Below, piece by piece: positions 10,959 through 21,400 of a DNA stretch of 64,000 nucleotides. Origin of the DNA: Cocos nucifera. Its lineage: Eukaryota; Streptophyta; Magnoliopsida; Arecales; Arecaceae. Below the pieces are notes generated by a model. That model saw only the letters and a program-made list of their open reading frames with translations, was not told the origin of the DNA and did not search any database. Position 1 is the stretch's first letter. Every line of letters begins with the position of its first letter. The stretch is from positions 51,428 through 115,427 of the forward strand of contig QRFJ01005053.1 in NCBI GenBank assembly GCA_006176705.1, given 5' to 3'. The translations under genes and the position numbers were made by a program.

Positions 10959-12278
10959 TATTGGGGATAAAATAACCCCTACCAAATAACCTCCATCTCA
11001 CAAATTCTAGATGACCTCCTCAAACATGAATGACTATCATCCAACCTCTACTTGAATAGGCCTTTCAGCTAAGTTCTCCAATAGGATTAATAGCAGATCT
11101 TGGGAATGATCGAATTCATTCATGACAATATGTTCCAATAATCTAACTTCATCCAGCCAAATTCCTTAGTACCTTCAACCGCAGCCATCCTAGAGATAAT
11201 AAATCCAAACTTCCTTCAATCAAACTCCTTCCAGTAGCGCTTTTTCTAGACAGGCTCCCTCCAGCCGAACTCTCCTTTGATTGAATCTTTCTCCCGGCCC
11301 CATCTCTTCACCACAGTTAGCAGATTCCATAAGACTCATGTTTAGAACCTCGAGTTGATAGAGCTCTCCCCCAGTCAAACTTCTATACCCCACTCTATGA
11401 AGAGTAGATCTTGGCACCCGTATGTTGAGAATTGATCGCATGGGCTTGAGCCAGCCAAAGGACCTCATCCTTAATGTCAGTCTGAGCTTCTCTCCAGAGA
11501 ATCCGACTGTAGAACCCATCAAAGAGAATTCCTCCAATATTGGCATCACCCGATTTTACTCATGGCCTACCCTGAATGCGGCCAAATTTTCCTACACTAA
11601 GTAATGCATCTCATTAGCAAGCCGAATTCCTCTCTGATTCAACCACCTTATATCATACACGACTCTTGGCCGAACTTGAACAGTTGGATGGCTTCATCTT
11701 CAGTATGAGTCTGGTTTCCTATGATATTCCTATCAGTTCCTAACTAATCTAGAAGATGGCTGAACTCCTCAAAGTTACCTAGAGCAGCACTAACAGACAT
11801 TAGTTAGTTACAAATTCATCACCCACCACTCAAGAATCGGCCTATAAGCTCAACCTACCCAACTCCAGGCTCCCCATCTCAACACGAGTAAATTCACCTA
11901 TATGTGTAGAAGCCGCGTCTGAGCTCTAGCACATAAAACTTAACTGCCTGCAAGTCATGACAAAGGATAGCTTCGCTCTATAATAAACTTCACGTGGCCT
12001 AAATGGTTCACTAGCAGACGATTACGGCTATCATTATCAGTTTGTTACGTTCTCTATCTATATAAAGGATCCTCTAGATACATTTCTTCTCTAAGCTCTC
12101 ATCTTCAATCTAATTCTCCTGAATACTCCATTCTTGTTGGCTAGAGAATTAACTTGAGTGTTGGAGGATCTTGCCAAAGTCACCCACCTTCGGTCTGGAT
12201 TTTTTCTTGTAGGTCCTGTCAGCGGCCTCATTTCCATCAACCCTAGTGACTCTGGTGTCAACACCATTTTCTACATCA
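10959..12278 (+). repeat. Family-C LTR, copy 1 (probably Ty3/gypsy)
   Basis: It starts at a TTGGGGATAAAAT block matching TGTTGGGGGTAAAT at 37945. It contains repeated CTTC-rich segments, a TATA box in CTATCTATATAAAGGATCC (near 12052) and a closing segment with GTTGGAGGATCTTGCC that matches 38796. It ends near CTACATCA at 12278. It is longer than copy 2 (1320 against 981 bp), mostly in the CTTC-rich middle. Confidence 0.65.
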
Positions 12279-13150
12279 ATATAAACTAATTTCTATACTA
12301 ATCGAAGTAACCATCTAGTAATGATATTCGATATTCGGATAGGTCAAATTATTGCAAAGCAATATTTAAGAATCTTGGCATATGGTTACTGTATAATTCA
12401 TCCTTTTAACTCTCAAAACTTAGGATGACTTTAGAGTTAACTATCAACTCTTAATCAGTACATCCATATTATGTTCCAATCTTATAAATCTCATGATTGA
12501 TCATAAGAATTACTCTGGCTAAGATTTTACTAAATTGACATACAGTGTAGCATTATCTTCTAGAATCAGGAGGGATCAATCCTATCTTGACTCACACAAA
12601 GACTTTACAAGTATTTTACTATATCCAAAAATCTTTCATTACTATATTAGAAATACAGGTAGTCTGGTACTAAAGCACAGTGAGTTGCTTGCAAGTCATT
12701 ATAGTAATTTTAGATCAGAGGAACACTTATACCCATATCCTTTGCGAGCTACTCTTGACAGCAGAGTGCTCTACAACTGAGTCATGTTCAATGAAATATA
12801 CTCCTATATTTCATCTACATGCCATACCAGTATTTTCACACTTTTTGATTACGAGGACAACCAACCCATATGGTATACAATGATCTATACTTAATTAATG
12901 TTATCATCCTAGTTAATAACGTATCATTTGGTTGTGAATAAGTTTAAAAATTATTCAATAAATCCTACTTTATCGATTGAAAATAGTTCTAAGAACTTTA
13001 TTATAATATAAGAGTTCTTAAAAGAAAGATAAATAGATTATGATAAACTATCAAATAATTTTTATTAATTTATAATTCATATATAATTTATATATAAAGA
13101 GCACAATCATCTATAGATATATAATTAACTTTAAGACACCATTCCCAACA
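12279..13150 (-). repeat. Family-B copia LTR fragment, reversed
   Basis: It is the reverse complement of the first part of the LTR at 40161-43029: shared blocks include GAGTTGCTTGCAAGTCA, TACCCATATCC and CATGCCATACCAGTA. It ends at CCCAACA (13150), the reversed LTR start TGTTGGG. Confidence 0.75.
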
Positions 13151-13576
13151 TTCTAATCATTGGACTTGATTTTATATAAGGATATAGTCATCTTGATAAG
13201 AAGATATTCAACAATAGGATACTGCAATATAATCTATTAACTAAATTTTTTTAAAAAAAATTCTAAACTTATTTGAATTTGTTAGAGCATGTGTGAGGTA
13301 AATAATATTTTATTTTTTTAGATTTATTAATAAATTATAAAATATTTTTTATAATAAATTATTCATGATTTATAAATTTGATACATAATATTTTGAATTA
13401 CTAGATATTTTTTTCTAAAATGTTAAATGATTTATCATCGAACGTATTGAATTTGATATGGATTATACTGATTGATTTCGATGCCACAAGGTCTCCAAAC
13501 TTCTCAAATTAGAATATGAAATATGTTTTTGAAAAAATATTTAATTTGAGATAGATTTTGAGTCATAGCTATACTC
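13151..13576. other. AT-rich intergenic DNA, nothing recognised
   Basis: No open frame, terminal repeat or recognisable domain is visible. Confidence 0.5.
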
Positions 13577-13834
13577 TATTTTCGATACCTTACTAGTGGG
13601 GCTTATATACTAGTACTTCCATACTATGTCAGTGATGATTGTATACTGGTATTTTGATATTCTGCCAGTGAGAGTTATGCGTTAGTATTTTGATATCTTA
13701 TCAGTAGGGGCTATGTATTAGTATTTTAATATCCTGTTAATGGAGATTGTGGTATTTTGATATCCTACCATTGTGAGTTATATCATGGTACATTGATATC
13801 CTACTATCAAAGATTATGCAGTGGTACTTTTAAT
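13577..13834. repeat. 36-bp minisatellite, about seven units
   Basis: Units begin at 13577, 13613, 13649, 13685, 13721, 13752, 13788 and 13824 (partial). All are 36 bp except the 31-bp unit at 13721. The core reads GTATTTTGATATCCTACCAG followed by a G/T-rich half. Copies differ by several substitutions, so the array is old. Confidence 0.8.
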
Positions 13835-14822
13835 TGAGTTTATAGCTGTCGAGATGGACATGATATTTTGAAAGAAATTAATTTATAAACAAAATTTAGA
13901 TTATGAAATGATTGAATTCGTATGCTTATTGATTGGAAAGTACTATATATTTTGAATTAAATTTTGAATTGATATACTTCATATACTTATTTTTAGTATA
14001 TTATTATTGCTATATTTATCAAATAAATATGTCTATTACTTACTAGCTATTTAGTTCAATACTTTGTATTTTTATAGATCTTGAAAATTAAGATAGTATA
14101 GAAAAATATTTTAGAATTGTGATTAGAAGTAAAGTTTGATTTTTCTTCATTTTATATCAGGGTTTCTAATATAAGACCAAAATATTATTAAAATTTTATA
14201 AGATACTAAAGTTTGGATTTTAATTATTTAAATATAAATTTATTAATTAAAAAGATGCATTGCGATGTTTGCGAAGCAAATTCTCTATGAGCATGCAATG
14301 TTGCTACAACTCCTGGCCTTAGTCAAGGGCTTGATAATGACCTTTTAAATATATGCCTGACCTTTGTTAGTCAATGTTAGGGTAACACCCTAGGATTAAT
14401 TTTGCAAATCTAAGAGAACGTTTAGTTAAATTACTGATTTGCCTAACATCAAAAATATAAATAAACTACCTCAATATATGACAAAATTTGGTTAAAATAT
14501 AATCCAGATATAACTGCGCACCGCATAGTGTTGCCATAAAGATCTCTCCTCCTATTTTGTTATCCTTATACATATACGCATAAGCTATACTCAATAGTTT
14601 TACCATTCATATATTCTTAGACAGATTATTTATTTCCAGCTTACCCAGAGATTGTTTACATAAATAAATCTAATTAATTCGGAGTCTCATAGATTTCTGA
14701 AAATTTAAAATGCACGTATGTATGTATGTTACGAATGTATATATGTATTTGCGTTCATGTCTTTCTTTCTGTCAGCTTTTATATTGATTTCACAAAGATA
14801 ACGTGCCCCGAGTATACTCCAG
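13835..14822. other. AT-rich intergenic DNA upstream of the kinase gene
   Basis: No gene is recognised. A short ATGT microsatellite lies near 14715-14740. The rest is non-repetitive as far as can be seen by eye. Confidence 0.5.
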
Positions 14823-15342
14823 GCTAAAAGAGCACCAGCAAATTATCCAAAAAATGCAGCCTGGATACCCATTTATGGTTCCCGTGCTGGCGGTGATCTC
14901 CGGTCCGCGGCAGCCTTTCCTTGGTCAACATTGATGGGAAAAGAAAGCCGCTGCCGCCATCAATGTCGCCATTTCCTGTCACCTCTTTCTTTTCCCTAAC
15001 AAATAAACAACTTCGCTGGTACCACCTCCCGCCAAAATCCAACAGTCTTTTTCACGGGGGAGAAAAACCTATCAGCCTTGACTTAAATATTAGATTGAGC
15101 TCTTTGCTCTATTAGAACGGGTCAAGAGCTCGGAAATTTCCCTCTGCGGGGCCAGGATTTGATGTAATACTTGCTCCCATCAAAGTTTGGGAGGGCTGAT
15201 GGATCAGGCTTGACCCGACTCTTTCTTTCTCGCTGCAGTCAAAGAAAGGCTTCTCCGCTTGGTATCTTTTCCCACCTTTCTTATACTTGCTTCTTTGGTT
15301 TGATGGGTGTTTGAAGGGGTTTTGTTTGGTCTCTCCGCTCCC
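14823..15342 (+). promoter_or_regulatory. Proximal promoter and 5' UTR of the kinase gene, with five W-box cores
   Basis: The sequence turns clearly GC-richer than the flanks about 500 bases before the start codon. TTGAC(C/T) cores occur at 14923-14928 (minus), 15078-15083 (plus), 15120-15125 (minus), 15210-15215 (plus) and 15237-15242 (minus). WRKY factors bind this core in defence-related promoters. A CT-rich run (15217-15232) could lie near the transcription start. No clear TATA box is seen. The start site is not defined by the sequence. Confidence 0.45.
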
Positions 15343-15403
15343 ATGGGGAATTTCTGTGGGAGGCCTGCTAAATGTGCAAATGCTTCTTATTCGCTTGGAT
15401 CAA
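15343..15403 (+). CDS. Kinase exon 1 (membrane-anchor N-terminus)
   Basis: It encodes MGNFCGRPAKCANAS and five more residues, then one base of codon 21. The donor is A|GTGAGG. Gly2, Cys5 and Cys11 are candidate lipid-attachment residues. The single overhanging base joins the two bases at 21423 to make a lysine codon. Confidence 0.82.
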
Positions 15404-18400
15404 GTGAGGCCTTTTTATTTTTTTTGTTTATGTTTTTTTTTTTTGCTTTTGGTTGAATCGGTCTCTGCTTTCTTTTCTGTTTTTCGTATGTGCGGGTCGA
15501 GAAAATGGATAATTTGAGGTCGTCAGGTGTAGTTTTGGCATGATCGCCTTGCGAATATTATTTTAAGTCGAAGATATCGCACTGAGGCATGAAAGACTAA
15601 AAGTCCTTTTATTAGTTTGTTTTGCTCCTCCATTCTGTGTTGCTTTTTTTTGTAATTCTCTGTTGAATTTTTGCTCTTTTATACTGCTTTTCTTTGAAAG
15701 AAAAAAGGGAGAAAACTCTTTATTTTGGTCATTTGGTTCTCGAGAAATCAGAGCTGCACGTAATCTTTTATGCCGTTGGCTTGTGCGCTTGTAATGAATA
15801 TATTGCTTGATTAGACAGTGAAAGAGCATCTAGATTTAGAGGAAATGGGATACCTTTTCGTTTGTTTTGTTTGTTGTTCTCCCTTTATTTTGCCTCCTTT
15901 TATAAACCAAAGTAGGTTTGCTAGGGCTGATATATAATCCTCAAGATCAAGATAAAAATCTTTCGATGATGGTCCTTTGGAGAATTTGATTGATGCTGAG
16001 GGACTATTTTGAGTCTTGTAATTGAAGTGGCACTGCAACTCAAGTTACATTGCAACTTAAGTTGCAGTAATTGAAGTTACAAGAAAGCTCATTATTTTTG
16101 TTTGGAGCAGAATTTGGGGAAAAGAGGGACAAAATAGAAAAGATGGAGAGGAGAGGGAGCATGGACGTGGGATGGAGGTAGAGGCGAAGGGGCCCTGGTG
16201 GATGTGGAAGGGAGGTGGTAGAGGAGGTTTTCTCTGGCACCAGTGGGAGAGGGGGTCGGGTGTGAGAGGTCTGGGGATAGGCATAGAGGGGGAGGCTTGA
16301 GTGACGTCAGGATGACCCTGGTTGGATTTTGGCAACCTGGCGGAACTTCAGCAACCCAGACACCTTGATCATGCTTTTCCACACTATTGACATCCACACA
16401 CTCACCTGCTGGCTCAACACAACCATTGGCCACCTCCAAACCATCCACCCACTGCCCCTCCCTTTCCTCCTCTGTGTTGCTGTTGGCGGTGGCCAGAATG
16501 TCATTGTCTGCCATTGCATCGAGTCCTCGTTGATGCCTGCACCTACTCTATGGACATCATTGCCTGCAATGTCCCTCCATAGCTCGATCGAGGTCAAGGA
16601 GCACTCCTGCTGCCTGCAACTAGACCAACCCCTTGGATGAACACTCTTCCTCCAGGAGACCAACATCCGCTGCTATCCACTCTCCACCTTGCTGCCATGG
16701 TCGAGAAGGTCAAGTGACATTACATTGAGCAATTCCTCTAACACCAAGAGGAGGAAGGTTGTCGAGTGGATCTATAATTATCTCGATCATGCTGTTGTAG
16801 CTTGACTTAGAAAGATGTTGATGAGGGAGGCGGGTGAGAGGTCTGGTGAGGCACAATCAGGGAGATTTGGAGGGAGGTGAGGTTGGAATAGGGCACCGGA
16901 GAGGAGGGAGATGATGACATGGGGTGGGGTAGTAAGGCTTTGATTGAGATGAAATGAAGAGAAAATTCTTTTTTATAATTAAGATACTTAAGTGGCTGCA
17001 AATCTTTCTGTGGCCATTTTGACCAGACCTATTGCAAGATTGCCTTAAGTTGCAACCCAACTGGAACTCAACTTGGTGTAATTTGAGTTACAGGCATCCA
17101 AATGAGTGGGCTCACCCGCACTTGTAACTTGAGCTGCATACAGCTCCATTTATAGAACTCCAAACAGTCCATGAGAACCATTTTCATTAGTTTTCTAACC
17201 CATTTAAAATCTTGTGTATGTACGGAGGACTTTTATCTACATGCCACTTCTTTCCAGGTTGGCAGTATGGTAGTCTTTGATCACCAAGTCCCATTCTGAT
17301 CAATGATTGTTGAACCTGTTTTTGAGCTTCTTTTCATCTAAATTATTTTAGACCTCTTCTGCTGCTTTTGAATTTCCTTTTGATGAATAACTCTAGCTTC
17401 TATAATCAGCTTAATGAAGTAAGATACCACTGCTTTCAAGTGTCTTTGTAAAGGAAATTGTCCCATGCATTAAGACAACCAATGGAGAGAATCTAGATTG
17501 TGGTTGCTTGTAACTAACCTTCCACTGTCTCTCCTGTTATATATCTTCATATGTAGATGGATATCCCAAAATCCAAAGCTTTTAATCTAGCTGTGCCAAC
17601 TTCTTTTTATTGTTTCCCAATAAAAGACTTTTACAAGTCTCCATATTCTGATAGTTTACTGTATCCCAAACCATGAAAGCATGATTGGAAAATATTGTGT
17701 TGTCATTCATAAGAACATAAGCAAAGCACAAAATTGCATTAGTATTCGTGAAATTTTACTCATGAGTGCTAATATAGTGATAGAAAACTATAACAGAATA
17801 ACCAAGATTTGTCATACCACCCCATATTATATAGGGTGTATGGTAATGGTATGGTATGGTGTACCATACCATACCAACACTATCATATTGTACCGAACCA
17901 CATACCAACATTGTAATAGGATTGTATTAGTATAGGGTCCGGTATCAAGATAGTGAACCTTAAGCATAATGATTAAGAAAATAATAACAATAATAGATAA
18001 CAAGTGCAACGTAACATTAGAAAGGTGAACCATGATGGTTGTCACTCATAAAAATTAAAAACATTTGAAAAGAGAATTTCTTGGTGTTACAAAAGAAAAT
18101 ATATTTGAAGAGTTTATGGAGTTTGTTGTTCAAGTACATGAAGTATTGAGCTAGCCTTTGGATCATATGTGGCTAGACAAGTGAATTTTCTTCATAATAT
18201 CTATATCGAGGCTCTGACTAAGCAAATTTTGTAGTACCTCTTTGAAACTTATATAGTACCAGTATTATAAGGAAAGCATTTTTGTTAAATGCTATTTGTG
18301 GAGGATATCATGTCAATTGATGAGAAAGATAACCTTGCATGATAAATTGGAACAGTTAAAGAAAGGATAAGGGATTAAAGATCTGAAAATCAGTAAATAT

Positions 18401-21400
18401 GAGTACATGGAATTGTTTTGTTGTGGAATTACAAATGAAATGAGGCTCCAAGTCAACATTGATGGTCATGAGATATTCCAGTGTGGTCAAATATAGGAAT
18501 GGATGAAAAAAATCAATGGAGCTGCGACATGTGGGTGAAATACGGTGGTGTTTCTAGAGTGTTATGTGATTGACGAATTCTTGCAATGTGTAGACAATTA
18601 ACAAGATATATGACTTGAAATCTTGTAAGATACATATTACTTGAGATTGCATTCAGAACATTTTGGATTGCTTAAATAAAAAAATGAACAAACAAAAAAG
18701 GAAAGAAAAAACCCAAGTATCAGCTGATATCAATTGTTTTAAATGAACTGAGCATTTCTTAGTTGATATGCATGTAGTTCATTTGAAATGAATGGTCTTC
18801 CTCAAAACAACCCTAAACTAAACCAGTTGTATATTGGTGTATGATTTGCTTTCCTTCATTGTTTGTATTTTAATTTTGGGAGAGAGCAAGACATGTAAAT
18901 TGGTGAATTTACGCGAATCTGCAAACCATTCTAAAAGTGGAAGGTAAAGTAATAGTAAATTGACCAGATGAAGGAAACTACTTTTATTATCTTCTTCATA
19001 ATTTGAAATATTATTTCTGTCTAAAATATCCATGTGATCTACAATTATGTGTTTAGTAGTTAAAAACTTCAAGTGAAAATGTTTTTGTAAAGCTTGTAAA
19101 GCGAAAAAGCTTGGGACTTTTTCTCATAATATAAAATCATACCTAGGCTGCAAGCAAGTCAAGAGGGATCAGATTTTGGCAGAACCTAAGCCTTCTGCAT
19201 GTTTGAATTGGATCAAAAGATTGAATGCAATTTTTATCATGTTCTATTTGGGTTAGTTTCAATCAGGTTTAAGATAAAATGTTTTTGTAGAGCGTGAAAG
19301 GGAAATAAACTGGGGACGTTTTCTCATAATATAAAATCATACCTAGGCTGCAAACGAGTCAGGAGGGATTAAATTTTGGCATAACCTAAGCCTTTTGTGC
19401 ATATTTGCATTGGATCAAAAGATTAAATGCAACATTGATCTTCTTCTATTTGGGTTAGGTTAGATCAGGTTTAAGTGTTCCAAGGGTTTTTTTAGTCAAA
19501 CTGGAACAATAATTACCCAAACATGCACCATGAAAAATATACAAATGGTGAGCTACTTTATTGTATCCTAAACAATATATTCGAGGAAGCAACAGTTATA
19601 ACATGTAAACCATTAATGACCTGATTTCCGAATGTTTCATTGACAACCACTTATAATTCTGAAATATTTTCCCATTGATAACAGCAGTGTTAATTATGAT
19701 GAACTTCTCCTACTTCAGGATTCACATCCATCCAATAAGTAGATATGCTTCAAAACAATGTTTGCATCATCTCTTGCAAACTTTTGGCTGTTGATCATAA
19801 AGAAAATGAAAAACAAAACATAATAACTGAGGCGTACTAGATTGAAGGAATGAGTATCTGTTCTGATTTATATTAGGGTTCTTGTAATCAGTTTCAAAAC
19901 CCTACTTTATTTCAGCAGTTTGATTTTCATAATACGATAGTAATATCCATACAACCATGGTACGTCTAACTGGTTGGTACTTGTGCATACCGGACTCACT
20001 GTATTGTACCGGTACTGAATGAGTATGTATTATGGGGGGCATCACGTATCAGCACACTGAACTGAGCCTCGTACCAAACATACAAACAGTACCAAGATCT
20101 CATGGCAAACCTTGCTAACAATAGTTTTTTGTCCTGTTAGAATTCTTATTATGCATATATTACTTATTGATAGCCTATACAAGAAGAAGGGTTATCTTTC
20201 CTACATAGGTCAATTGGCCTTTAGCTATCATAGCTTGCAAATAGTACATAAGTTTAACTTTCATTTGAAAATCAGAATCAAATACTGATTTCCACTGACA
20301 CCAAGGGAATGTTTTTTCTTCTGGATAAGAGGTGGCCAGTAATAAAAATTTCAACCTTGACATTTGAATGTTGGCATTGAATATGATCATGTGAGATGCT
20401 TTGATGTATGCATAAGAGTAAGAAAGAGGAATGGATGACCTAGGATAATAAGCATGGAAGTTTTCAGAAGATGCAATGACAGAAGATATAGCTTCAATAG
20501 GGAATGAGCAGTAAGAATTTAAAAATATGAAACCAAATAGTTAGAATGGAGCTTGTTGGTTATGGTGCTGTCACCGCCATCTTTAGAAAGCAATGGAAAC
20601 TAGATTTTTTAATTGAAGTGTTCATTGTAGGGTTCATTAATGCTTACCTATTATAAATATTACATTTTATACCTAGACTACCAAACCTTTCCAGCCGACA
20701 AGCCTCCATTCTTTGGAATTTGGATCTTAGCAATTTGATTTTTTCTGGTTTATGATTATGCAAGATTTGAAGTTATTTTTTATACGTAAAGAATTGTGAT
20801 TACTGTAATAAATTCACTGCAATTTAAATTTAAATTAGGAATTAAATCTGGCTGGTCCATCTTTCATGCTTGCTATTGCAATATTCTTTCTGGATCTAAG
20901 ATCAAGCAACGCACAACCATGCAAAGCTTTGAGAATCATCTGAGCAATCATTTCAGAAAGCTGTCTATTCAATCTTTTATAGCATAGAAGTACATATTAG
21001 GCCTTGAGAACAGCGTGATTTCCCCTACCGCTCTATTTTTTTTTTTTTGAAATCCATTTTTTGAAGCAAAAACCCAATCTATCTCCTTGATAATAGATGA
21101 AAAGTAGATTCCACATTGCAATTATAGGCTTTGATATGTCATCCTATTCAAGCTCATTGCTACTTGACTTATTTTTGATCAAGTCACACTTTTTGCTGTT
21201 TATTTGTTCTTGTCATATATGTATTATGCAAAAAATGTTATGAATTTTTACTCATTTTTAATTATGCCTCTGTTTCGAGTTCTTTGATGTAAGTTTCTAG
21301 ATGCTGCAATAAAATTAATCTTTTTGGATTTACACCAGTGCTATCTTTGTTCAAAGTTTTTTGTTTCCCCAAATAATTTAGAAAAATAATAAAAGAATTC

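Noticed and set aside
14824..15115. Short open frames on both strands before the kinase gene
   Set aside because: They fall in the GC-richer promoter/5' UTR, lack known motifs and have no supporting splice structure. An upstream open frame in the 5' UTR remains possible but is unsupported.
16092..16666. Overlapping minus-strand open frames in the GC-rich part of intron 1
   Set aside because: They are proline/serine-rich low-complexity readings in three frames over the same DNA, with no recognisable domain. They look like by-products of base composition.
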